From NCBI GenBank assembly GCA_025455205.1, contig JALOMZ010000075.1, positions 1-7,683 on the forward strand: a DNA stretch of 7,683 bases. The letters are read 5' to 3'. Positions 1-6,010 of this stretch are shown here, piece by piece. The position numbers and the translations under genes were made by a program. Each line of letters starts with the position of its first letter. Within the stretch, counting starts at the first letter, position 1. The notes beneath the pieces are model-generated. The model saw nothing but the letters and a program-made list of their open reading frames with translations, was not told where the DNA came from and made no database searches. The stretch comes from Chitinophagaceae bacterium. GTDB taxonomy: Bacteria > Bacteroidota > Bacteroidia > Chitinophagales > Chitinophagaceae.

Positions 1-500
1 TCGGCCATGGAGGCGATGTCTGCTGCCAATTCGATCATGGGCACCGATTCGCCAAACCACACAATATGAGGTCGCAACTGGGCACCGTCTTCGGCCTTGT
101 CGCCCAGCTGTATATCGCCCCTGATATCATAAATGAGCTGACTATTCCGCTCACTGCGCATTTTCAGGATCTCGCCATGCAGGTGCACAATGCGGCTGCT
201 GCCACCCCGTTCGTGCAGGTCGTCTATATTCTGCGTAATAATGGTGACATCGAAATGTTCTTCCAGCGCTGCCAGTCCATAGTGTGCTGCATTGGGCTCC
301 GCTTTCAGCACTTCCCGGCGGCGGTAGTTATAGAAATCCAGTACCAGCTGCGGGTTCCGCCGCCAGGCATCGGGGGTGGCCACATCTTCAATGTCGTATC
401 CGTTCCATAACCCATCGTCGCTGTCGCGAAAGGTTTTCAGTCCGCTTTCGGCGCTGATGCCGGCGCCGGTAAGGACCACCAGGTTCTTCTTTTTAGCCAT
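1..500 (-). CDS. cobB: NAD-dependent protein deacylase, sirtuin (CobB/SIRT5-like), 3' partial
   Basis: Sirtuins remove acetyl or other acyl groups from protein lysines using NAD+, releasing nicotinamide and O-acyl-ADP-ribose in the cytoplasm. The visible 166 residues start at an ATG (498-500) and run off the left edge; about 60-70 C-terminal residues should be missing. The NAD-binding GAGIS is at residues 12-16, TFRD at 23-26, TQNID at 89-93, the catalytic His in LHGE at 108, and WFGE at 148-151. Tyr57 and Arg60 (FYNYRRRE) match the Y-x-x-R pair that marks class III sirtuins (SIRT5 Tyr102/Arg105, E. coli CobB Tyr92/Arg95), so desuccinylase or demalonylase activity is likely as well as deacetylation. 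The small domain at 112-141, where classical sirtuins carry four zinc-binding cysteines, contains none. From memory, related Bacteroidetes proteins also lack them, so this is probably a clade trait and not damage. The gene stands alone in the window. An in-frame stop just upstream of the ATG supports this start. Confidence 0.93.
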   Translation of the reverse strand, partial: MAKKKNLVVLTGAGISAESGLKTFRDSDDGLWNGYDIEDVATPDAWRRNPQLVLDFYNYRRREVLKAEPNAAHYGLAALEEHFDVTIITQNIDDLHERGGSSRIVHLHGEILKMRSERNSQLIYDIRGDIQLGDKAEDGAQLRPHIVWFGESVPMIELAADIASMA

Positions 501-503
501 GGT

Positions 504-511
504 CAAATGTA
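504..511 (-). promoter_or_regulatory. TAnnTTTG-type -7 element directly before the sirtuin gene (tentative)
   Basis: On the minus strand TACATTTG matches the Bacteroidetes -7 consensus TAnnTTTG exactly and ends 3 nt before the sirtuin ATG. If used, the transcript would start at or within a few bases of the start codon, giving a leaderless mRNA. No TTG -33 element lies 17-23 nt upstream, so it may be a chance match. An inverted repeat, CAGGTG at 523-528 and CACCTG at 540-545 with an 11-nt loop, sits just upstream and could be a regulator site. Confidence 0.3.
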
Positions 512-622
512 CATTGTTCTTCCAGGTGTTAGCGCAGCGCACCTGCAAGAACAACGCGGCAATGAATATGAGTTCAGGATTGCAAATCCAATGTCATTTA
601 GTTAGCAGTAGCCGCATTGTTC

Positions 623-712
623 ATCTGCGCAAATCTGCGCAAGAATCTGCGTCATCTGCGGGAAATATCCCCCGCAGATCTCGCCGATTGAAAACCGCAG
701 ATCCCCGCAGAA
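623..712. repeat. Cluster of ATCTGCG / CGCAGAT repeats with a 9-bp hairpin
   Basis: ATCTGCG occurs four times on the plus strand (623, 633, 645, 654). Its reverse complement CGCAGAT then occurs at 673 and 696, with a one-base variant, CGCAGAA, at 706. The fourth forward copy and the first inverted copy form a perfect 9-bp stem, ATCTGCGGG (654-662) against CCCGCAGAT (671-679), with an 8-nt loop. The starts of the forward copies are 10, 12 and 9 nt apart. There is no T-run after the stem, so it is not a classical terminator. It resembles dispersed extragenic repeat DNA that I associate with Bacteroidetes spacers; that association is from memory. Confidence 0.7.
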
Positions 713-748
713 TATTAACTAAACGACATTCGCTTCGCATCCCTATTC

Positions 749-765
749 TGTCGCTTGCAGCGACA
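749..765. repeat. Short hairpin with 7-bp perfect stem
   Basis: TGTCGCT (749-755) pairs with AGCGACA (759-765) across the 3-nt loop TGC. It has the same design, a short perfect stem and a 3-nt loop, as the hairpins in the composite element about 30 bp to the right, and shares the TCGC/GCGA core, so it may be a related or decayed unit. No T-tract follows on either strand. Confidence 0.5.
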
Positions 766-793
766 AATGAATTCATCAGACACCTCAGGTTTG

Positions 794-840
794 GTCGCCA
801 CAGGCGACAGGATAATGCTGCGGAACTGCAAGTTCCGAAG
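794..840. repeat. Composite two-hairpin element, copy 1 (REP-like)
   Basis: The first hairpin is GTCGCC (794-799) with GGCGAC (803-808) and loop ACA. After exactly 9 nt comes the second: CTGCGGAACT (818-827) against AGTTCCGAAG (831-840) with loop GCA, a 10-bp stem with one mismatch at 838. Copy 2 at 4369-4415 has the same order, loops and 9-nt spacer length. By hand alignment 42 of 47 positions agree; both hairpins are nearly identical and most differences fall in the spacer. Both copies are followed by AGCG. This copy ends 12 nt beyond the glpK stop codon, so it would lie in the 3' part of the glpK transcript. It could be a REP element or a 3'-end stabiliser; without a T-tract a terminator role is unlikely. 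Confidence 0.75.
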
Positions 841-852
841 AGCGACGCAGGC

Positions 853-2334
853 TCATTCCAACCATCCGAAGCTTTTCTCCACGGCCTTCTTCCAGCTGGC
901 ATAGAGCGCATTGCGCGTGGGGAGGTCCATAGCAGGCTGCCAGCGTTGTTGTATCTGGTGGTTAGCCCGCAGGGATTCCAGGTTGCTCCAGTAGCCGGCG
1001 GCCAGGCCGGCGGCATAGGCAGCACCGAGGCAGGTGGTTTCGTGCACCTGCGGCCTTTGTACCGGCACCTGCACCATATCGGCCTGGAACTGCATGAGCA
1101 GCTGGTTGGCCGTCATGCCCCCGTCTACATTGAGCACATCCAGCTGAATACCGCTGTCGGCCTCCATGGCCTGCAATACATCGAGAGTTTGATATGCAGT
1201 AGCTTCCAGCACGGCACGGGCAATATGCCCTTTGGTGGCAAAGCCGGTAAGGCCGGCAATGATGCCCCGGGCATCGCTGCGCCAATAGGGAGCATAGAGG
1301 CCGCTGAAGGCCGGCACAAAGCAAACGCCACCATTATCCGGTACACTGGCAGCCAGGCTTTCGATCTCTGCACTGCTGCGGATGATGCCCAGGTTGTCGC
1401 GGCACCACTGCACCAGCGCACCCGTGATGGCAATGCTGCCTTCCAGTGCATACTGCACCGGCGTCTTGCCCAACTGATAGGCTACCGTCGTCAATAGACC
1501 TTTCGTGGAGGGCACGATCTTGCTGCCGGTGTTCATGAGCATGAAGCAACCCGTACCATAGGTGTTCTTGGCCTGCCCGGCGTCGAAGCAGGTCTGGCCT
1601 ACCAGGGCCGCCTGCTGGTCGCCCAGGATGCCCATGACTGGTATGCCTTTAAAGCTTCCTTCACCGATGGTGCCGAAAAAGCCCGAACTGGGCTGAATGG
1701 AGGGCAGCATGGCCCGCGGAATGTTTAGTGCGGCGAGGATCTCCTCATCCCAGTCGAGCGTGTGCAGGTTCATCAGCTGCGTGCGGCTGGCGTTGGTCAC
1801 ATCCGTTTTATGCTCACCCGTATGTTTCCAGAGCAGCCAGGTATCGATGGTGCCAAACAGGGCATCGCCCTTTTCGGCATCGGCCTGCAGGCCTTCCACA
1901 TGGTCCAGCAGCCATTTCAGTTTCAGCGAACTGAAATAAGTTGCAAAGGGCAGCCCCGTTTTTTCCTGCCAGGCATTGAGTCCGAAACGGCTATTCATCT
2001 CTTTCACGAGCGCATCGGTGCGGGTGTCCTGCCATACAATGGCGTTGTAGTATGGCTTTCCGCTGTGCCGGTTCCACACCACCGTGGTTTCGCGCTGGTT
2101 GGTCACCCCAATGGCGGCAATATCTGCCGCGGTGAGGCCTTTGCCAATGAGGGCTTCCGCGGCCACGGTCTTTACTTTGGTGACGATCTCCTCCGGGTCG
2201 TGCTCCACCCATCCGGGCTGGGGGTAGATCTGCCGGTGCTCCTGCTGGGCAATAGCTACAATCCGGCCTTGCTGGTCAAACACCAGGAACCGGCTGGAGG
2301 TAGTGCCCTGGTCTATGGCGGCAACGTATTTCAT
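853..2334 (-). CDS. glpK: Glycerol kinase
   Basis: This cytoplasmic FGGY-family enzyme phosphorylates glycerol with ATP to sn-glycerol 3-phosphate, the first committed step of glycerol use. The protein is 493 residues, close to the usual 495-502. The ATP-binding N-terminus has DQGTTSSR at 8-15. The expected glycerol ligands are present: Arg81-Glu82 in NQRETT, Tyr133, and Asp239-Gln240 in GDQQ, matching E. coli Arg83/Glu84/Tyr135/Asp245/Gln246. The nucleotide loop GTGCF is at 260-264, and the C-terminal FGGY lobe carries NVDGG at 402-406 and CLGAAYAAG at 435-443. The ATG at 2332-2334 is chosen because family similarity starts at once with [10 protein letters not shown]. The frame stays open a further 214 codons upstream but only as antisense of pepF. 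There is no glpF or glpD next to it, so it is a single-gene unit here. It is divergent from pepF with 156 bp between starts. I found no clear -7 element for it. Confidence 0.97.
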   Translation of the reverse strand: MKYVAAIDQGTTSSRFLVFDQQGRIVAIAQQEHRQIYPQPGWVEHDPEEIVTKVKTVAAEALIGKGLTAADIAAIGVTNQRETTVVWNRHSGKPYYNAIVWQDTRTDALVKEMNSRFGLNAWQEKTGLPFATYFSSLKLKWLLDHVEGLQADAEKGDALFGTIDTWLLWKHTGEHKTDVTNASRTQLMNLHTLDWDEEILAALNIPRAMLPSIQPSSGFFGTIGEGSFKGIPVMGILGDQQAALVGQTCFDAGQAKNTYGTGCFMLMNTGSKIVPSTKGLLTTVAYQLGKTPVQYALEGSIAITGALVQWCRDNLGIIRSSAEIESLAASVPDNGGVCFVPAFSGLYAPYWRSDARGIIAGLTGFATKGHIARAVLEATAYQTLDVLQAMEADSGIQLDVLNVDGGMTANQLLMQFQADMVQVPVQRPQVHETTCLGAAYAAGLAAGYWSNLESLRANHQIQQRWQPAMDLPTRNALYASWKKAVEKSFGWLE

Positions 2335-2437
2335 GGGCAATGCAATCAGTGCAGGGAAGATACACGAAAACAAAAAGCGGCCGCCGGAAGGCTTGCGTTG
2401 AGGCTGTTTCGCCTTTAACCAGCTTTTGATGCCACCA

Positions 2438-2471
2438 TTGCGCGGCCTTGTGCCCGGGCGGAGTACATTCG
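2438..2471 (+). promoter_or_regulatory. Possible sigma-A type promoter of pepF
   Basis: TTG at 2438-2440 and TACATTCG at 2464-2471 fit the Bacteroidetes pattern TTG - 17 to 23 nt - TAnnTTTG, with a 23-nt spacer and one mismatch in the -7 element. The start codon lies 19 nt downstream, giving a leader of roughly 12-16 nt. The rest of the 156-bp glpK-pepF spacer shows no other motif that I can support, and no good match for glpK on the opposite strand. Confidence 0.35.
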
Positions 2472-2490
2472 CAGCTATAAAACCTGAAGC

Positions 2491-4209
2491 ATGACCTACA
2501 CTGCACATATCCAGAAGCTGCCCCGCTATTACCTGCCCCAGGATTTTAAGGTGACCACCTGGGAAGCGCTGGAGCCCTTTTTCAAGGAACTGCTGGATCG
2601 CCCGCTCAACAGCCTGTCCGACCTGCAGCAATGGCTGCACGACAGCAGCGAGGTGGAAGCTGCCATCAGCGAAGATGCCTGCTGGCGACAGATCAAAATG
2701 ACCTGCGATACGGAGAACAAGGAACTGGAAAAGGCCTTTGAGTTCTTTGTGCTGGAAATTCAACCCCGCATACAGCCCTATGCCGATGCACTGAACAAGA
2801 AGCTGGTGAACTGCCCCTTCACCGCCGAGCTGGACCCGGCACAGTATCATACCTACCTGCGCTCCGTTAAGAAAAACATCGAACTCTTCCGCGAGGAGAA
2901 CATACCACTGCAGGCCGATTTGGGGGTGCTGCAGCAACAGTATGGCCAGATCACCGGTCGCATGACCATCACCCATAATGGCCAGGAATACACGCTGCAG
3001 CAGGCCGCCAAGTTCCTCCAGAGCAAGGACAGGAGCGAACGCGAAACGGTGTACCGCAGCATACAGGAGCGGCGCCTGCAGGACAAGGAGGCGCTCAACG
3101 AACTTTTCAGCAAGCTATTGGAAAAGCGTCACCAGGTGGCGCTGAATGCGGGCTTCGCCAACTACCGCGATTTCAAATTCAAGGAGCTGGGCCGATTCGA
3201 TTATTCTCCCGAAGAATGTACCCAGTTTCAGGAAGGCGTGAAACACCATGTACTGCCGCTGGTGAATGAGATCTACCGGCATAAGCAGACAAAGCTGGGC
3301 GTGGACACACTCCGTCCCTGGGACCTCGATGCGGAGCCGGCCGGACTGGAGCCGCTGCGCCCGTTCAAGACCGGGGAGGAATTGCTGCAGAAGAGCATTG
3401 CCGTGCTGGAAAAACTCAATCCCTTCTTTGCCGACTGCTTCCGCACCATGCAGACGATGGGGCATTTTGACCTGGAAAGCCGAAAGGGGAAAGCACCCGG
3501 CGGCTACAATTGCCCCCTGGCAGAAAGTGGTGCCCCCTTCATATTCATGAATGCCGCCGGCCAGATGGATGATGTAACCACCATGGTGCACGAAGGCGGC
3601 CATGCCGTACACAGCTTCCTGGCGCACCCGCTGGAGCTCACTGCCTTCAAGGAATATCCCATGGAGATTGCCGAAGTGGCCAGCATGGCCATGGAACTGT
3701 TTACCATGGACCATTGGGAGCCTTTCTTCGACAATGCCGAAGAATTGAAACGCGCCAAGCAGCACCAGCTGGAAAGGGCCATCACCATCTTCCCCTGGAT
3801 TGCCACCATCGACAAGTTCCAGCATTGGATCTATACCCATCCCGGCCACAGCCTGGAAGAACGCGCAGCTGCCTGGACCGCCATCCTGCAGGAGTTCAGC
3901 ACCGATGTGCTGGATGTGAGCGGCTTGGATGCCTATCGCCAGTACAGCTGGCAGCGGCAGCTGCACCTGTTTGAAGTGCCTTTCTATTACATCGAATACG
4001 GTATTGCGCAGCTGGGCGCCATTGGCCTCTGGATGCAGTATAAGCAGAACCCGCAGCAGGCGCTTGACAACTATATGAATGCCCTGAGCCTGGGCGGTAC
4101 GCGCACGTTACCGGAACTGTATGAGGCTGCCGGCCTGAAGTTTGACTTCTCACCGGCACATATCAAAACGCTAATGGAATTTGTGAAGGCGGAGATGGAT
4201 AAGCTCTGA
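2491..4209 (+). CDS. pepF: Oligoendopeptidase F, M3 family zinc metallopeptidase
   Basis: M3B peptidases cut short peptides, typically of about 7-20 residues, in the cytoplasm and recycle peptide fragments. The protein is 572 residues, in the usual range of about 560-600. The thermolysin-like zinc site HEGGH lies at 367-371 (His367 and His371 ligands, Glu368 general base) inside [15 protein letters not shown]. The third ligand is Glu395 in MEIAEVAS, 24 residues after the second His, as expected for M3. Upstream is the conserved stretch [11 protein letters not shown] followed by PFIFMN. The N-terminal half is the helical domain that closes over the substrate channel. There is no signal peptide or membrane segment, so it is cytosolic. 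The ATG at 2491 is the first in frame and gives a natural N-terminus. The gene is monocistronic, divergent from glpK, and ends 59 nt before an intrinsic terminator. Peptide specificity cannot be read from the sequence. Confidence 0.95.
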   Translation: MTYTAHIQKLPRYYLPQDFKVTTWEALEPFFKELLDRPLNSLSDLQQWLHDSSEVEAAISEDACWRQIKMTCDTENKELEKAFEFFVLEIQPRIQPYADALNKKLVNCPFTAELDPAQYHTYLRSVKKNIELFREENIPLQADLGVLQQQYGQITGRMTITHNGQEYTLQQAAKFLQSKDRSERETVYRSIQERRLQDKEALNELFSKLLEKRHQVALNAGFANYRDFKFKELGRFDYSPEECTQFQEGVKHHVLPLVNEIYRHKQTKLGVDTLRPWDLDAEPAGLEPLRPFKTGEELLQKSIAVLEKLNPFFADCFRTMQTMGHFDLESRKGKAPGGYNCPLAESGAPFIFMNAAGQMDDVTTMVHEGGHAVHSFLAHPLELTAFKEYPMEIAEVASMAMELFTMDHWEPFFDNAEELKRAKQHQLERAITIFPWIATIDKFQHWIYTHPGHSLEERAAAWTAILQEFSTDVLDVSGLDAYRQYSWQRQLHLFEVPFYYIEYGIAQLGAIGLWMQYKQNPQQALDNYMNALSLGGTRTLPELYEAAGLKFDFSPAHIKTLMEFVKAEMDKL

Positions 4210-4230
4210 CGTTTTATGTTACGACCGTCT

Positions 4231-4280
4231 TAGCCGTGTCTCGCCTCCGGGAAATCCCAATGTCATAGCCGTGTCTCGCC
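4231..4280 (+). repeat. 15-bp direct repeat pair before the pepF terminator
   Basis: TAGCCGTGTCTCGCC occurs at 4231-4245 and again, identically, at 4266-4280, 35 nt apart start to start. The second copy contains the left arm of the terminator stem. The first can also pair with the same right arm (GGCGGACACGGC at 4285-4296), giving a larger, mutually exclusive loop. This looks like a partial duplication of terminator DNA. Confidence 0.75.
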
Positions 4281-4302
4281 CTCAGGCGGACACGGCGTTT
4301 TT
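4268..4302 (+). terminator. Intrinsic terminator of pepF
   Basis: GCCGTGTC (4268-4275) pairs with GACACGGC (4289-4296). After a single bulged T, CGCC (4277-4280) pairs with GGCG (4285-4288) around the tetraloop CTCA. Twelve base pairs in all, mostly G-C, are followed by G and five T's (4298-4302). It lies 59 nt after the pepF stop and has no T-tract on the minus strand, so it should act on pepF and not on the convergent fur-like gene. Confidence 0.85.
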
Positions 4303-4368
4303 ATTATCGTACAGGCATTTGCGTTGTTCTGCTACGTCATGGCATGAAAAGGCAATAACTTTTTCATC

Positions 4369-4415
4369 GTCGCCACAGGCGACAACATAAGCCTGCGGAA
4401 CTGCAAGTTCCGCAG
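4369..4415. repeat. Composite two-hairpin element, copy 2 (REP-like)
   Basis: Same architecture as 794-840: GTCGCC/GGCGAC with loop ACA (4369-4383), a 9-nt spacer, then CTGCGGAACT (4393-4402) pairing perfectly over 10 bp with AGTTCCGCAG (4406-4415) across loop GCA, then AGCG. It lies 19 nt beyond the stop codon of the fur-like gene and has the same orientation relative to that gene as copy 1 has to glpK. The rest of the 4210-4434 spacer holds the pepF terminator and the direct repeats described separately. Confidence 0.75.
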
Positions 4416-4434
4416 AGCGTTCGGCGCCGGTATG

Positions 4435-4854
4435 CTATTTCCGGCATTTGCTGCAGATGCCGCTCACCACCATTTCCACCTTGGTGGCCTCAAATCCTTC
4501 CGGCATGCGCACATAGGGAACATGCACATCATCGAGGCATTGGGTGGAGCCACAGCGCACGCATACAAAATGCACGTGGTCATCGTGGTGGTGGCCCTGC
4601 TCGCAGCCGCCTTTGCAGAGTGCATAGCGGGCGGCGCCGTCGGAGCCGGGGATGGAATGGATGATGCCTTTTTCGGTAAAGGCCTGCAGGGTGCGGTAAA
4701 TGGTTACGCGGTCCAGCCCATGCAGCGACGACTCAATATCGCTGTGCCGGAGGGCACTGGCATTATGGTTCAGGAACAGCTGCAGGATGTTGCGCCTGCC
4801 CTCTGTAACACTGAGGTTGTTCCTTTTCAGAATATCGATGGTGGGGTCCTGCAT
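4435..4854 (-). CDS. Fur/Zur-family metal-responsive transcriptional repressor
   Basis: Members bind DNA as metal-loaded dimers and repress metal uptake or stress genes. The 139-residue length is typical. The N-terminal winged helix covers about 1-80, with the TxxR start of the family (Thr17-Glu-Gly-Arg20) and the recognition helix DRVTIYRTL at 48-56. The C-terminal dimerisation and metal domain has a His/Asp cluster HHHDDHVH (88-95), then CVRC (98-101) and CSKC (134-137), the usual four-Cys structural zinc site. Additional Cys80, Cys84 and Cys106 are present. The metal sensed (zinc, iron or other) cannot be decided; the pairing with a MerC-domain gene makes Zur-like behaviour plausible but unproven. 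It follows the sco1-like gene by 19 nt on the same strand and is probably co-transcribed. The ATG at 4852-4854 is followed by a natural N-terminus (MQDPTIDILKRN). Confidence 0.93.
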   Translation of the reverse strand: MQDPTIDILKRNNLSVTEGRRNILQLFLNHNASALRHSDIESSLHGLDRVTIYRTLQAFTEKGIIHSIPGSDGAARYALCKGGCEQGHHHDDHVHFVCVRCGSTQCLDDVHVPYVRMPEGFEATKVEMVVSGICSKCRK

Positions 4855-4873
4855 GGCCGCGGGTATTTCTGGA

Positions 4874-5533
4874 TCACTGTGGACTGTTCCCGAAAATATT
4901 ATTTACAAAGTTACCGCGGTCTTTTTCTTTGAGCAAACCGGCGGCATCCTCCTTCAGGGCATCCACCTCTTTTTGTTTCAGGCCATCGTAAATGCCCCGC
5001 ACCCGGCCCTGCCGGTCCACCAGCGCCAGGAACTGGGAATGCATGAACTGGTCTTTTATATCGCCCACGTTATTGGTGGGATCGTCAATATGATAGCTCT
5101 CGCGGGCCATCTTGTAGAGTTCCAGCTTATTGCCGGTAACAAACTGCCACTGCTTGCCGTCGGCCCCAATGCTGTCGGCATAATGCTTCAGCATGGGAAT
5201 GCTGTCCACCTCCGGCTGGCAGGTGTGGCTCAGGATGGCGAAGCCCGGTTCGTTGCGGTAGGCTTCGTACACGGTCTTGAGCTTGCCGTTCATGTTGGGA
5301 CAGATGCCCGTACAGGTCACGAAGAAGTAATTCGCCACATATACTTTTCCTGCCAGCTGGTTTTGGGTAACCGTATCACCGGCCTGGTTTACGAATTGGA
5401 AGGGTTTTACATAGCTGATCACGGGCAGTTTGCTCTTCCAGTTGTCGGTTCCGCGAAACAGAAAGAAATAAAATCCGGCCAGTATAACCAGGAAGGCGCC
5501 CCCATAGAACAATAACTTGCCTTTGACACTCAT
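4874..5533 (-). CDS. Sco1/SenC/PrrC-family thioredoxin-fold copper chaperone
   Basis: Sco proteins bind copper outside the cytoplasm and help assemble the CuA site of cytochrome c oxidase, or act in thiol redox control. With the ATG at 5531-5533 the protein is 219 residues. Residues 7-26 form one membrane anchor (or uncleaved signal), placing the rest in the periplasm. The copper-binding CxxxCP is Cys74 and Cys78 in TCTGICP, and the distal ligand is His165 in FMHSQF, followed by the family stretch LVDRQGRVRGIYDG. Cys105, in SHTCQPEVDS, is an extra cysteine; in many relatives this segment reads S-x-D-P. A TTG three codons upstream is in frame, but the ATG gives the more usual MSVKGK start. The gene is first in a probable operon with the fur-like gene and divergent from the MerC-domain gene. 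No cytochrome oxidase genes are in the window, so its client is not shown. Confidence 0.93.
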   Translation of the reverse strand: MSVKGKLLFYGGAFLVILAGFYFFLFRGTDNWKSKLPVISYVKPFQFVNQAGDTVTQNQLAGKVYVANYFFVTCTGICPNMNGKLKTVYEAYRNEPGFAILSHTCQPEVDSIPMLKHYADSIGADGKQWQFVTGNKLELYKMARESYHIDDPTNNVGDIKDQFMHSQFLALVDRQGRVRGIYDGLKQKEVDALKEDAAGLLKEKDRGNFVNNIFGNSPQ

Positions 5534-5539
5534 AATGGA

Positions 5540-5547
5540 CAAAGTTA
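5540..5547 (-). promoter_or_regulatory. -7 element of the sco1-fur operon
   Basis: On the minus strand TAACTTTG is an exact match to TAnnTTTG and ends 6 nt before the sco1-like ATG. A TTTG lies 15 nt upstream of it (minus strand, about 5563-5566), slightly closer than the usual 17-23 nt. If used, the transcript would begin within a few bases of the start codon, an almost leaderless mRNA. Confidence 0.5.
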
Positions 5548-5571
5548 TCGGATCGTAAGCAGCAAATGACC

Positions 5572-5579
5572 TACATTTG
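5572..5579 (+). promoter_or_regulatory. -7 element of the MerC-domain gene
   Basis: TACATTTG matches TAnnTTTG exactly on the plus strand. No TTG is found at the normal -33 distance, so the promoter may be weak or activator-dependent. The predicted transcript start is near 5583-5586, giving a leader of about 35-38 nt. It lies only 24 bp from the opposing sco1 -7 element, so the two promoters overlap and could interfere with each other. Confidence 0.5.
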
Positions 5580-5582
5580 CAT

Positions 5583-5600
5583 CACTGTTGCAAAACAGTG
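5583..5600. promoter_or_regulatory. 7-bp inverted repeat, candidate operator
   Basis: CACTGTT (5583-5589) and AACAGTG (5594-5600) form a perfect inverted repeat around GCAA. It sits at the predicted transcription start of the MerC-domain gene and upstream of the sco1 promoter. An overlapping pair, TTTGCA (5576-5581) and TTGCAA (5588-5593), adds further symmetry over the -7 element. Its position suits a repressor site, and the nearby Fur-family protein is the obvious candidate. It could instead be an RNA hairpin at the 5' end of the transcript. Binding is inferred. Confidence 0.45.
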
Positions 5601-5620
5601 GTTAAATAATATCGAATACA

Positions 5621-6010
5621 TTGATCAAGATAAACTGGGACCGTTTGGGCATTGCTGCTTCCCTCGCCTGCGCCATTCACTGCGCGGTGATGCCGCTTTT
5701 TTTTACCAGCCTGCCCTTGTTCGGCATCAATATCGTTGACAATAAGTCCTTTGAGTTCTTCATGATTGGCGTGGCCATGGTAGTGGGGATCCTGGCTTTG
5801 CGCCATGGTTTCCGCTGGCACCACCACCGTTATGTGCCCATGGTGCTGTTCATTGTTGGCATTGGCCTGCTGGTGGCCAAGGAAATGGTGTGGGACCATC
5901 CGCTGTGGATGGTGATTGGTGCCGTAGCATTTATTGTGGCCGCCCATTTCCTGAATTACCGCATGTGCCGCCAGGCCAATCATTGCCACAGCAGCGATTG
6001 CAACCACTAA
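5621..6010 (+). CDS. MerC-domain small integral membrane protein
   Basis: The 129-residue protein matches the MerC domain pattern: N-terminal WDRLGIAASLACAIHCAVMPLF with Cys17 and Cys21 in the first membrane segment, and about four hydrophobic segments (roughly 8-35, 44-62, 72-90, 94-111). MerC of mercury operons moves Hg(II) across the inner membrane. Chromosomal homologues with no other mer genes, as here, probably have another metal or housekeeping role that I cannot name. A loop with His67-69 and a C-terminal tail with Cys116, His121, Cys122, His123, Cys127 and His129 could bind metal. The start is TTG at 5621: there is no ATG until residue 24, which would remove the first membrane segment, and a stop at 5603-5605 closes the frame upstream. 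It is divergent from the sco1-fur pair and is probably a target of that repressor. Confidence 0.88.
   Translation: MIKINWDRLGIAASLACAIHCAVMPLFFTSLPLFGINIVDNKSFEFFMIGVAMVVGILALRHGFRWHHHRYVPMVLFIVGIGLLVAKEMVWDHPLWMVIGAVAFIVAAHFLNYRMCRQANHCHSSDCNH

Larger units (their letters stand above)
501..852. other. Gene-free spacer between the divergent-side end of the sirtuin gene and the 3' end of glpK
   Basis: No believable protein or structured RNA gene is visible in these 352 bases. They hold, in order, the sirtuin upstream region with a possible -7 element and an inverted repeat (504-545), an unremarkable stretch to about 620, a cluster of ATCTGCG repeats in both orientations (623-712), a 7-bp hairpin (749-765), and a two-hairpin element (794-840) that recurs at 4369-4415. 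A long plus-strand reading frame crosses the spacer but continues antisense through glpK and resembles nothing I know. Confidence 0.8.

Noticed and set aside
623..712. CRISPR array
   Set aside because: The repeat unit is only 7 bp, spacing is 2-5 nt between units, and copies occur in both orientations.
376..1497. 373-codon plus-strand reading frame across the repeat spacer and glpK
   Set aside because: Composition is low-credibility and it runs antisense through conserved glpK codons; no recognisable domain.
2335..2976. 214-codon in-frame extension upstream of glpK (total 707 residues)
   Set aside because: It is antisense to the well-supported pepF gene, shows no family similarity, and glycerol kinase homology begins exactly at the ATG at 2332-2334.
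3115..3966. 283-codon minus-strand frame inside pepF
   Set aside because: Mirror of a GC-rich coding region; pepF on the plus strand has the full M3 motif set.
4345..4366. TGAAAA ... TTTTCA inverted repeat as terminator of the fur-like gene
   Set aside because: Only 6 A/T-rich pairs with a 10-nt loop and no T-tail; too weak to call.
4700..5515. 271-codon plus-strand frame opposite the sco1-like and fur-like genes
   Set aside because: Antisense shadow; both minus-strand genes carry complete catalytic or metal motifs and typical lengths.
5534..5542. TTG start at 5542 for the sco1-like gene
   Set aside because: It overlaps the exact -7 element, and the ATG three codons later gives the usual N-terminus.
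5621..6010. Mercury resistance operon
   Set aside because: Only a MerC-domain protein is present; no merA, merP, merT or MerR-type regulator is in the window, and the neighbouring regulator is Fur-family.
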